Below, in pieces: positions 17,032 through 24,513 of a DNA stretch of 32,219 bases. Made by a program: the position numbers and the translations under genes. This DNA comes from Saprospiraceae bacterium (GTDB lineage Bacteria > Bacteroidota > Bacteroidia > Chitinophagales > Saprospiraceae). The first letter of the stretch is position 1. Each line of letters opens with the position of its first letter. The notes beneath the pieces were generated by a model that worked only from the letters and a program-made list of their open reading frames with translations, searched no databases and was not told the DNA's origin. The stretch is from contig JAHDEO010000019.1 of NCBI GenBank assembly GCA_020628725.1, forward strand, positions 1 to 32,219. The letters run 5' to 3'.

Positions 17032-17240
17032 TACAATGCTTAAATGCGATAATGCTACAATGATGAATGAATGAATTTTGAATGAGTGAATAATAATGCT
17101 ACAATGCGATAATGATACAATGACTTCTTTATTGTAGCATTACATCATTATTGCATTGTAGCATTAACATTCACTCATTCAAAATTCACTCATTCACTCA
17201 TTAATTATAGCATTACATCACTATCGCATTGTAGCATTAA
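17032..17240. repeat. Long intergenic palindrome of TGCTACAATG / GAATGAGTGAAT words
   Basis: The left arm (about 17032-17122) carries AATGCGATAATGCTACAATG, GAATTTTGAATGAGTGAAT and AATGCTACAATGCGATAATG. The right arm (about 17131-17240) carries the reverse complements: ATTGTAGCATTACATC, CACTCATTCAAAATTCACTC and CATCACTATCGCATTGTAGC. It fills nearly the whole 223-bp gap between the DUF4175 and ATPase genes. Two word families are interleaved in the same order in both arms, so it is one folded structure, not two separate hairpins. Confidence 0.8.
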
Positions 17241-17254
17241 AAAAAGGAACGCGA

Positions 17255-17677
17255 ATGGTAATGACAATGGAAAAAACAGGCAGCTACCTATTGGAACTCT
17301 CGTCTAATGCTAAGAATATCGGAAAGATAGAGCCTTACGTAGATGAAATTATGCAGAGCTACTGCCTTGCGGAAGGCGTATATGGCAACATCCTGATTTC
17401 TCTTACCGAAGCCGTCACGAATGCTATCGTGCATGGCAATAAACAGGATGAAAACAAAAAAGTCATCGTCTGTGTCAAAGACATCTGCAACGAAAATATC
17501 ACCTTCCTCGTCAGCGACGAAGGACCGGGATTTGACCCTGATGCACTTCCTGACCCTACCGCTACCGAAAATATTCTTAAGCTCGGCGGCAGAGGCGTCT
17601 TCCTCATGCGCCAACTCTCCGACGGTGTCCGCTTCGCCGATGAAGGCAGAACCGTAGAAATCTTTTTTAAATTATAA
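17255..17677 (+). CDS. RsbW-like ATP-binding protein (HATPase_c family)
   Basis: 140 residues from ATG 17255, five bases after an AGGAA site; ATGs at 17261 and 17267 are also possible. It has a GHKL ATP-binding fold without a histidine phosphotransfer domain: N box LTEAVTNAIVHGNK, G1 box VSDEGPGFDP and G2-like loop GGRGVFLMRQLSDGV. This matches anti-sigma regulatory kinases of the RsbW/SpoIIAB type, which bind or phosphorylate partner proteins in the cytoplasm. In Bacteroidota this gene usually sits between DUF4175 and ybeY, as here. No anti-anti-sigma (STAS) or PP2C gene lies in the window, so its partner is unknown. Confidence 0.8.
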   Translation: MVMTMEKTGSYLLELSSNAKNIGKIEPYVDEIMQSYCLAEGVYGNILISLTEAVTNAIVHGNKQDENKKVIVCVKDICNENITFLVSDEGPGFDPDALPDPTATENILKLGGRGVFLMRQLSDGVRFADEGRTVEIFFKL

Positions 17678-17678
17678 C

Positions 17679-17760
17679 GAATTGTCGAGTTGACGAATTG
17701 ATGAGTTGACGATAATAACCGATTCATCAACTCGTCAACTCGTCAACACATCAACTCGTC
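17679..17760. repeat. Intergenic palindrome of GTTGACGAGTTGACGA words
   Basis: The left arm (17679-17713) carries GTCGAGTTGACGAATTGATG; the right arm (17722-17760) carries CATCAACTCGTCAACTCGTC and its decayed copies. It occupies the whole gap between the ATPase stop (17675-17677) and the GTG start of ybeY (17762). It leaves no room for a separate ribosome-binding site, so ybeY may be translated from inside or just after the structure. Confidence 0.8.
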
Positions 17761-17761
17761 A

Positions 17762-18175
17762 GTGCTCACCTTCCACACCGAAGATATTGATTTTGAATTG
17801 GAAAACGCCGAAAAAATCGAACAGTGGATACTGCAAACCATTGAAGAAGAAGACGGTACACTCTCATTTATCAACTACATCTTTTGCAGCGATACCTACC
17901 TACACCGCATCAATGTCGAATACCTCGACCACGATACTTATACCGACATTATCACCTTTCCATATTCGGATGAAACGATAGAAAGCGATATTTTTATCAG
18001 CATCGACCGCATCCGTGAAAATGCCAAAACTTTTAATGTAACCTTTGAACGAGAATTGCATCGTGTGATGATACATGGGGTGCTACACCTGTTAGGTTAT
18101 GGTGATAAGACAGAAGAACAACAACGCGCCATGCGTATGCGGGAAGATTTTTGGTTGGATAAAATGAAAAATTAG
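17762..18175 (+). CDS. ybeY: Endoribonuclease YbeY (16S rRNA maturation)
   Basis: 137 residues from a GTG at 17762. YbeY is a zinc-dependent single-strand endoribonuclease acting in 16S rRNA 3'-end maturation and 70S ribosome quality control. The signature HGVLHLLGYGDKTEEQQRAM has the first two metal histidines; the third ligand position falls in the GDKT stretch, as is usual in Bacteroidota instead of the enterobacterial GYDH. Upstream, YLHRINVEYLDHDTYTDIIT and SDIFISIDRIREN match the family core. Its stop overlaps the stop of the convergent kinase gene (TTAG at 18172-18175). In many relatives mnmG follows ybeY; here it does not. Confidence 0.9.
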   Translation: MLTFHTEDIDFELENAEKIEQWILQTIEEEDGTLSFINYIFCSDTYLHRINVEYLDHDTYTDIITFPYSDETIESDIFISIDRIRENAKTFNVTFERELHRVMIHGVLHLLGYGDKTEEQQRAMRMREDFWLDKMKN

Positions 18176-21100
18176 ATAGAGACTGTTGGACTTGTACTTG
18201 CTACTTGCGCTTGAACTTGAATCGGTAATTCCACATAAAAAGTAGTACCTACATGCTCTTCCGTTTCAAAGAAAATAGAACCATTCGCATTCTCTACAAT
18301 ATTGCGTGAAATAGCAAGTCCTAAGCCGGTTCCCGAACTTTTCGTAGTAAAATTAGGCACAAAAATAGACGATTGTTTTTCTTCAGGAATGCCAACACCA
18401 TTATCCACTATTTTCACGACTACGGTTTCATCCAATCGTTCCATAATCACATCAATCTTACCGCGTTTAAATTCAGGAATAGCTTGTATGGCATTCTTAA
18501 TCAGGTTGTTAAATACACGCATCATTTGTTTTTTATCGGCAAGCACCGTTGTGTTTTCATCCGGAATCGCCAATGAAAAATCAATATTTTCACGTTCCTT
18601 AAACAAATCATACACCGAAACCACCAAATCGTCCAATACGAAGTATTCACTTTTTGCCTGAGGCATTTTTGCGAAGTTAGAAAACTCTGAAGCAATGTGC
18701 GAAAGGTTATCAATTTGCTCCAAAATCGTTCGGAAAAGGCGATTGACTTGTTCCGGTTCAGAAGTTTGATACACCCGTTGCATATGTTGAATACTCAGGC
18801 GCATTGGTGTGAGTGGATTCTTAATTTCGTGCGCCACTTGCCGCGCCATTTCTCGCCACGCCAACTCACGATTCGACTGCGCCAGCAAGCGCGCCGATTT
18901 TTCCAACTCCGCAATCATTTTATTGTATTCTGTCACCAATTCACCAATTTCGTCCTCATTTTCCCATGTAATCGGCTCGTTCTTTTTCCCCAGTTTTACT
19001 TGCTTCAATTTCTCCCCAATCGTTACGATAGGTCGCGTCACCGAGTTACCAACAAAAAGTGCCACCATCGCAGCCACAAGGAAAAGCCCCACAAATACAT
19101 TCAATAACTCCCCCATAAAATCAGACACATCCTGCCGCAGATTCGACTGCCGCGAAAAGTAAGGTAAGCCCAAATACGCCACACGCTCTTGCTCCACATT
19201 ATACAAAGGCACGTAAGCCGAAAGGTACTCCAAAGTATTAATGCGCTCGTCTTGCGTATATTGCTCCATCCCTTTATTGCGGAGATAATGCAGCGCAACA
19301 GGGTCTATCTTCTTGGAAATCAAGCCTCTATCAAATATTTCTTTTTGCGAAGACTCAATAAGCGCACCATCCAATCCATACAGATTGATGTCCATATTGT
19401 GAATGTCGGACAGCTTATTCACATTGGGTAAAAAACCTATTGAAGCGGGGTGCTCCTGCATTTCAGATTTGGCGGTTGCCAAGACGCCGCGCACTTTACG
19501 TTCCAGACGCCCTTGGTGATATTCCTGAAATTCTTGTTGAAAATAAATTACCGTAATCGCCCCAATCGCAATAAATGACAATACGATCACCGAAATCACC
19601 GAAGCATTGATACGACTTCGCAGCGAAGGCGTATTCCCGATACTAATTCGATACATTCCCTTCGGCAATGCTTGTATCAAACGATTGATAAAAATCAACA
19701 GTAAAAACACCGCAAATTGCAGACAAAACATGTAAGAAAACAAGGAAATCGGCTTCATCAAGTCTCGCTTTGCACTTGCTACTACAACCACCTTTTCCGC
19801 ATTGGGTCGGTGGATAAGATATTGCCGCCCGTCTCGTCTTTCAGTGGCAAATTCTGCACCTTTGGGGAGGTCAAATTCGAGTTGCTCGCTAAATGATTTA
19901 TCCTTTTGTTTTATACGACTCCCATTGCGGTAAATCGAATAATCAAAGGCATCAAATTTTTGTTGATTTTTAGAATGATTATCCAATAATAACTCAGGAT
20001 AAACATTGGATTTTTTGAGTGCCTTCGGCAAAAATTCAATCACAAACTTACCAATCGTATTCCCATCGTCCAATATCGGAATCATCGCGATATATTGCGC
20101 TGCATTACGTCCGTCACTCCACAAGTACAATTCAGGTGCCGTGCCTGTCGGTGTTGCAGCATCTATCCGTCCAATGATAGATTCAAACGCCGGTTCTTCA
20201 CCTCGAACTGCCTTGCCTGATTTATTATAAGTATGAATGTGATAATTATAATGATTGAAAATGTAGCCTTTGATGTAGCGTCTTTCGATACGGTCAGTGA
20301 TTTGTTTACGCGGGGTAAGGATAGGATTTTTGAAAAATGATTTGATGATATTATCGCGGCGAATATCTGCTAAAATTTCATTCAAACGCATCTCGGCGGC
20401 ATGGTCGCTGTCTTCCGACAATCGTTCAGCATAAAATTTCATGGATTTCAGATTTTTTTCATTATTCAATTGAAATAAAAGAATAGATGAAAAAACAGAA
20501 AACACAATTATCCATCCGAATAACCAGCCGAGTGTGAGTGATTTTTGTTGGGTGAAAAAATTGAATAGTACGATAATCAGCGCAGCAAAAAATATCAAAA
20601 ATAAAGAGGTAGGAGGTAATACGTTGAATACATTTAAAACCGTAAAAGCCGCTAAACCAATGCCTCCTAAAGCAAGTTGCGTGCTGATTTCGAGATTTAA
20701 TTTATCGATTAATAAAATCAATTTATGCGTCAGGAAAAAGAATGCCGCTGCCATCACGGTCATACTCAGCAAGCCAATGAGACTATAAATATTCAGGCTA
20801 AAAATATTGTCAATTTCAAGGGATATTTCAGAGTTCAATACGAGGCTTCGATACACAAAACCCATTAGAAATACCAATCCGAAAATGGTCGCATAACCAA
20901 CCGCAGCAAGCGTATATCGTGTAGGTGTATTGAGGCTCATGATGTGCCGAAAACGCAGATTGCGATGCACAAAAACACTCACCCAAAACAGCAAAATGAC
21001 ATTAATAAACAAATCGCCAAGCGAGTTCATCCAATCATTGAGTGCGTAAAATTTCGGGTCAAATAAATCATATGCTGCAAAAGAACTTGTAAAACCCAAA

Positions 21101-21870
21101 CGGCTCGCCAAAAGACGTACTACGGCAACCAACCCCACAAAAAGCGGCACACCAACCCAAGAATCATAACGCCTGATGACCATCAGGCAGAAGTAGGTCA
21201 ATGCCATAACGACCATAAAGAAAGCCGATAGGTAAAAGAACAGGGCTTGTCTTGGCAGGCGTTGTTTGCCGCCTGTGTCTTTCACCGTGATATGGAAAAG
21301 CGGTTGCCCTGCGGTCGTGCGTACGCGTGTGCCTTTAGGGTTGATATTGACGTATTTAGGTATCGAACTTTCCGCAAATCCGTTTTGGAAATAATTGTTT
21401 TCAGTAGCATACTCATAATAGACAGGAATGAGTGCAATCAGCGTATATGTCTTATTATCGGCGGCTGTATAGCGGTCTTTGACGAATTGATAACGCCCCT
21501 TTTGCAGCTTTACCATTTTCGAGACACGCGTTTGTGTAGGGTCAATTTCGGTAGAGTAGGGGAGTGCCTTATTATTTGACCAAAATACCAACGAATCAGC
21601 ACGATAGATACACAAAGTATAGGCTTGTATATCCAACTCTTTCAGTTGTTCTACAGGTAAGCGGTCATTGATGGCATTTTCCAGAAAGTCAGCATCACGA
21701 AAATATGATTGAATAGCATCTTCTTGTTGGTGGAGAGCGGCTTCGAGTCGATCAGCATATTTTTTGGGATTGATAGTTCTGTTGGCAAAATAATTTATCG
21801 TAAAACCACACAGGAAGAACAGCCCCGAAAGGAGTAGCAAACTCATAACCGTGTTCCTGTTATCTTGCAT
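18172..21870 (-). CDS. NtrY-like membrane sensor histidine kinase
   Basis: 1232 residues. A first transmembrane helix (residues ~8-28) is followed by a ~190-residue outer domain, then a block of about eight membrane helices (~215-470), a second outer domain (~470-700), a further helix, a third extracytoplasmic domain and a last helix (LLNVFVGLFLVAAMVALFVG) leading into HAMP (SVTRPIVTIGEKLKQVKLGK). The phosphoacceptor is His1014 in VAHEIKNPLTPMRL, the NtrY-type H box. ATPase boxes are NNLIKNAIQAI, DNGVGIPEE and SGTGLGLAIS. No response regulator is adjacent. The last ~15 residues (QVQAQVASTSPTVSI) are an extension encoded by repeated CTTG words. The signal sensed is unknown. Confidence 0.85.
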   Translation of the reverse strand: MQDNRNTVMSLLLLSGLFFLCGFTINYFANRTINPKKYADRLEAALHQQEDAIQSYFRDADFLENAINDRLPVEQLKELDIQAYTLCIYRADSLVFWSNNKALPYSTEIDPTQTRVSKMVKLQKGRYQFVKDRYTAADNKTYTLIALIPVYYEYATENNYFQNGFAESSIPKYVNINPKGTRVRTTAGQPLFHITVKDTGGKQRLPRQALFFYLSAFFMVVMALTYFCLMVIRRYDSWVGVPLFVGLVAVVRLLASRLGFTSSFAAYDLFDPKFYALNDWMNSLGDLFINVILLFWVSVFVHRNLRFRHIMSLNTPTRYTLAAVGYATIFGLVFLMGFVYRSLVLNSEISLEIDNIFSLNIYSLIGLLSMTVMAAAFFFLTHKLILLIDKLNLEISTQLALGGIGLAAFTVLNVFNVLPPTSLFLIFFAALIIVLFNFFTQQKSLTLGWLFGWIIVFSVFSSILLFQLNNEKNLKSMKFYAERLSEDSDHAAEMRLNEILADIRRDNIIKSFFKNPILTPRKQITDRIERRYIKGYIFNHYNYHIHTYNKSGKAVRGEEPAFESIIGRIDAATPTGTAPELYLWSDGRNAAQYIAMIPILDDGNTIGKFVIEFLPKALKKSNVYPELLLDNHSKNQQKFDAFDYSIYRNGSRIKQKDKSFSEQLEFDLPKGAEFATERRDGRQYLIHRPNAEKVVVVASAKRDLMKPISLFSYMFCLQFAVFLLLIFINRLIQALPKGMYRISIGNTPSLRSRINASVISVIVLSFIAIGAITVIYFQQEFQEYHQGRLERKVRGVLATAKSEMQEHPASIGFLPNVNKLSDIHNMDINLYGLDGALIESSQKEIFDRGLISKKIDPVALHYLRNKGMEQYTQDERINTLEYLSAYVPLYNVEQERVAYLGLPYFSRQSNLRQDVSDFMGELLNVFVGLFLVAAMVALFVGNSVTRPIVTIGEKLKQVKLGKKNEPITWENEDEIGELVTEYNKMIAELEKSARLLAQSNRELAWREMARQVAHEIKNPLTPMRLSIQHMQRVYQTSEPEQVNRLFRTILEQIDNLSHIASEFSNFAKMPQAKSEYFVLDDLVVSVYDLFKERENIDFSLAIPDENTTVLADKKQMMRVFNNLIKNAIQAIPEFKRGKIDVIMERLDETVVVKIVDNGVGIPEEKQSSIFVPNFTTKSSGTGLGLAISRNIVENANGSIFFETEEHVGTTFYVELPIQVQAQVASTSPTVSI

Positions 21871-21885
21871 TGGTGTGTGGCTTTA

Positions 21886-22043
21886 GGCAACTCGCAATAA
21901 ATAACTGGTCAGAAATGCGAAGTTATTTTTTGCTCAATCAAGGCGCGAAAATGTGAGTTTATCAGGATAAATGATCATTTTTGCAATGCAGAGTGAGCGA
22001 AAAAGAACGAGTAGTTTTGCCCAGTTATTTATTGCGAGTTGCC
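21886..22043. mobile_element. 158-bp MITE-like element with 23-bp perfect terminal inverted repeats
   Basis: The left end, starting GGCAACTCGCAATAAATAAC at 21886, is the exact reverse complement of the right end (22021-22043) over 23 bp. Both ends are flanked by TTA (21883-21885 and 22044-22046), which fits a 3-bp target duplication. Inside, further pairing (GTTATTTTTTGCTCA with TGAGCGAAAAAGAAC; GCGAAAATG with CATTTTTGC; TTTATC-AG-GATAAA in the centre) folds the whole element into one hairpin. It codes for nothing. It sits in the 327-bp gap between the kinase start and the purine phosphorylase start; the rest of the gap shows only AT-rich DNA. Confidence 0.7.
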
Positions 22044-22197
22044 TTAGTTCAATGTGTAAATTATTTATCTATCAAATTTTGTTCCTGAAATAGTCCTCGA
22101 CAAAACTGCATTTTGATTTTTCATAACGAATCTCTAATTTACACAAAAATTATTCAAACAACAACACGGCGAAACCGCAACACAACGACATAAACAC

Positions 22198-23016
22198 ATG
22201 CTTTACGACCAAATTCAAGAATCACTCGCTTACCTTCGCACTCAAACGGATTTTCAACCCGATTATGGTATTATACTCGGCACAGGCTTGAGCAACTTGA
22301 CCGAACACATCGAAATTGAAACAGAGATAGCATACAAAAACATCCCACATTTTCCCGTTTCGACAGTAGCAACACACAAGGGAAAATTGGTTTTCGGGAC
22401 ATTTGCCGGACAAAATATCGTAGCGATGGCAGGGCGATTTCATTACTATGAGGGCTATACAATGAAGCAAGTCACATTTCCTGTCAGAGTAATGAAAGCC
22501 TTAGGAATCAAACAATTATTTATTTCCAATGCAGCAGGTAGCACCAATGCCGATATACAAGCCGGCGATCTTGTTTTTGTACGCGACCACATTAATCTAC
22601 AACCCGAAAACCCACTACGCGGCGTCAATGATGAGCGACTCGGTCCGCGTTTCCCCGACATGCTCGATACTTACGATATTAAATTGAACAAAAAAGCCCT
22701 TGAAATCGCTCGCACACACAACATACGCGCACACGAAGGCGTATACGTAGGCTTACAAGGTCCGAATCTCGAAACCCCTGCCGAGTATGAATATTTACAC
22801 AGAATCGGTGGCGATATTGTCGGTATGTCCACCGTGCCGGAGGTCTTGGTGGCGCGACATGCGGGACTGCCTGTCTTTGTGGTTTCGGTAGTATCAAATC
22901 AGTGTTACCCCATTGAAAATATTGTAGAAACAACGATTGAAGACGTCATCGAAGTCGTAGAAAAAGCTGCGCCCAATATGCGTTTTATCTTACAACGGAT
23001 AATTTATAACGGATAA
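22198..23016 (+). CDS. punA: Purine-nucleoside phosphorylase (trimeric, PNP/MTAP family)
   Basis: 272 residues, the usual length. It splits purine (deoxy)nucleosides with phosphate into base and pentose-1-phosphate for purine salvage in the cytoplasm. Visible motifs: GTGLSNL (phosphate loop), MAGRFHYYEGYTMKQVTFPV (the phosphate/ribose-binding GRFHxYEG), SNAAGSTN, RDHINLQPENPLRG, GPNLETPAEYEYL (base-binding Glu), VGMSTVPEVLVARH and VVSNQ (the conserved Asn). This is the low-molecular-mass trimeric class, not the hexameric DeoD class. The last codons (YNG then TAA) lie inside a GGATAAT repeat that continues into the intergenic palindrome, so the C-terminus may have been remodelled by the repeat. 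Confidence 0.92.
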   Translation: MLYDQIQESLAYLRTQTDFQPDYGIILGTGLSNLTEHIEIETEIAYKNIPHFPVSTVATHKGKLVFGTFAGQNIVAMAGRFHYYEGYTMKQVTFPVRVMKALGIKQLFISNAAGSTNADIQAGDLVFVRDHINLQPENPLRGVNDERLGPRFPDMLDTYDIKLNKKALEIARTHNIRAHEGVYVGLQGPNLETPAEYEYLHRIGGDIVGMSTVPEVLVARHAGLPVFVVSVVSNQCYPIENIVETTIEDVIEVVEKAAPNMRFILQRIIYNG

Positions 23017-23079
23017 TGGATAATATTCTTAGTTTTCGCTTTGCGAAAACTTATTGTTAATCATTATCCATTATCCGTT
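23008..23079. repeat. Palindrome of GGATAATGGATAAT words between convergent genes
   Basis: AACGGATAATGGATAAT (23008-23024) pairs perfectly over 17 bp with ATTATCCATTATCCGTT (23063-23079), and the centre holds a second perfect hairpin, GTTTTCGC-TTT-GCGAAAAC (23032-23050). Further GTTATCCATT copies run to the stop codon of the guanylyltransferase gene at 23099. The arms begin within the purine phosphorylase stop codon region. It can act as a bidirectional terminator. Confidence 0.8.
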
Positions 23080-23098
23080 ATCCATTGTACGTTATCCA

Positions 23099-24175
23099 TT
23101 AAAGATATTTCTCTCCCTTTTTCTCTTTAATTTCTTTTGTGATGGCTTTGATTTCTTGCTCTTTATTTTTGGGATAAATAAGCAATACATCTTCTTCATC
23201 CACTACAATGTAGTTTTCTAAATCTTTCACGACGACCAACTTATCCTTTGGCGCACGAATGAGGCAATCATGGGTGTCGTAGGCAAGAATATTATCGGAA
23301 TTGAGGGCATTATTCGCGGCATCTTTTTCAAATTCGGCGTGTAGCGAATTCCATGTACCTAAGTCTGACCAGCCAAATTCAGAAGGAATAGTATAGACAT
23401 TATCTGCTTTTTCCATGATGGCATAATCAATTGATATGCTGGGAGTTGTTGGGTAAGCTATGTCAATTGTACTTTGTTCGTTTGCTGTATTGAAGTCGTT
23501 TTTTATTTGATTAAAAATATTATAAATTTCGGATTGGTGTGTCTCAAATGCTTGGATGATATTTTGGGCTTTCCAAATGAAAATTCCCGCATTCCACAAG
23601 TAATCACCACTTGCGACGAATTGGGTGGCGCGTTCGAGGTCGGGCTTTTCCGTAAAGCGAATTACTTTATTAATACCCGCTTCGACTTCTCCTTCAAAAT
23701 TGATATAACCATAGCCCGTATCAGGTCGTGACGGGCGAATACCGAGGGTGCAGAGTGCATTGTTTTTTTCTGTAAAATTAAGTGCTTTTTTTATGGTGTT
23801 CACAAAATTATTTTCCTGTAAAATAATATGGTCAGAAGGTGCGACAACAAAGTTGGCTTCGGGATTTAGTCCGTGCAATTTGAATGCCGTATAAGCCACA
23901 CAAGGCGCAGTATTATTGCGGGATGGTTCACATAGAATTTGGTCGTAAGAGATTTCGGGCAAATGCTCTTTTACCTGTTCCCGATAAATTTTATTGGTGA
24001 GGATATAAATATTTTCCGCCGGACAAACGTTCAAAAAACGCTCAAAAGTCAACCTTATCAGTGACTTGCCGGTACCAAGAATGTCTAAAAACTGTTTTGG
24101 ACGATGCACACGGCTACCGGGCCAAAAACGACTACCGATACCCCCTGCCATGATGGCTACGTAAGTATTGTTCAT
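23099..24175 (-). CDS. manC: Mannose-1-phosphate guanylyltransferase
   Basis: 358 residues. It makes GDP-mannose from mannose-1-phosphate and GTP, feeding surface polysaccharide and glycoprotein synthesis. The nucleotidyltransferase signature GGIGSRFWPGSRVHRPKQFL is complete, with the catalytic Lys in PKQ. Further motifs: APSDH (metal-binding Asp), TGYGYI, RFTEKPD, WNAGIFIW and SDLGTWNSL. The length fits the single-domain class without the phosphomannose isomerase half. It converges on the purine phosphorylase gene and diverges from metK. No other polysaccharide genes are adjacent. Confidence 0.92.
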   Translation of the reverse strand: MNNTYVAIMAGGIGSRFWPGSRVHRPKQFLDILGTGKSLIRLTFERFLNVCPAENIYILTNKIYREQVKEHLPEISYDQILCEPSRNNTAPCVAYTAFKLHGLNPEANFVVAPSDHIILQENNFVNTIKKALNFTEKNNALCTLGIRPSRPDTGYGYINFEGEVEAGINKVIRFTEKPDLERATQFVASGDYLWNAGIFIWKAQNIIQAFETHQSEIYNIFNQIKNDFNTANEQSTIDIAYPTTPSISIDYAIMEKADNVYTIPSEFGWSDLGTWNSLHAEFEKDAANNALNSDNILAYDTHDCLIRAPKDKLVVVKDLENYIVVDEEDVLLIYPKNKEQEIKAITKEIKEKKGEKYL

Positions 24176-24179
24176 GTTT

Positions 24180-24297
24180 GAATGAGTAAATGATTATATG
24201 AATAAATGAGTAAATGGTTTTAATGTGATAATGCGAAAATGTTGATAATAACATTAGGAACATTTACTCATTTTCTCATCTATTCATTTACTCATTT
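24180..24297. repeat. Palindrome of AATGAGTAAATG words between manC and metK
   Basis: GAATGAGTAAATGATTATATGAATAAATGAGTAAATG-type DNA at 24180-24216 faces its imperfect reverse complement at 24261-24297 (CATTTACTCATTTTCTCATC and CTATTCATTTACTCATT). It lies five bases before the manC start codon on the 5' side of both divergent genes, so it cannot be a terminator for either. Confidence 0.75.
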
Positions 24298-24362
24298 GAC
24301 TGCCAAAGTTAAGGCTATTCAATACGACGGGCAACCTATTTAAAAGATAAATTGAATTTTAC

Positions 24363-24395
24363 TTTGTAAATGCCTTAGAAGAAAACGTATCTTTG
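24363..24395 (+). promoter_or_regulatory. Bacteroidota-type promoter for metK
   Basis: TTTG at 24363-24366 and TATCTTTG at 24388-24395 match the phylum consensus TTTG / TANNTTTG exactly, with a 21-bp spacer (19 is usual). Transcription would start near 24402 and leave a ~110-nt leader before metK. That leader contains the 24477-24494 palindrome. I could not recognise a SAM riboswitch fold in it. Confidence 0.6.
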
Positions 24396-24476
24396 CCGAA
24401 ATTTTCGCCCCATTTCATTTAATTTAAAAAATAAGTAAAACGGGTTAGGTCAAAGTCAAATTTGAACTTATACTTG

Positions 24477-24494
24477 TCCCGATAGCTATCGGGA
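24477..24494. repeat. Perfect 18-bp palindrome in the metK leader
   Basis: TCCCGATAGCTATCGGGA is its own reverse complement and ends 19 bp before the metK ATG. It is flanked by CTTG words (ACTTATACTTG before, GCTTGAACTTGAA after); the second is also found at the 3' end of the kinase gene near 18208. It could be a dimer-binding operator, an attenuating hairpin, or a dispersed genomic palindrome. Confidence 0.8.
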
Positions 24495-24513
24495 GAGCTT
24501 GAACTTGAAAAAT

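Noticed and set aside
17032-17240. CRISPR array
   Set aside because: Repeated words are short, decayed and inverted, with no regular spacers and no cas genes.
21886-22043. Terminator or simple promoter hairpin
   Set aside because: It lies upstream of both flanking genes, has 23-bp perfect ends over a 158-bp span and a flanking TTA pair, which fits a mobile element better.
24402-24513. SAM riboswitch in the metK leader
   Set aside because: The only clear structure is the 18-bp palindrome; the multi-helix core of SAM-I, SAM-II or SAM-IV cannot be made out by eye. An Infernal search with the Rfam SAM models would decide.
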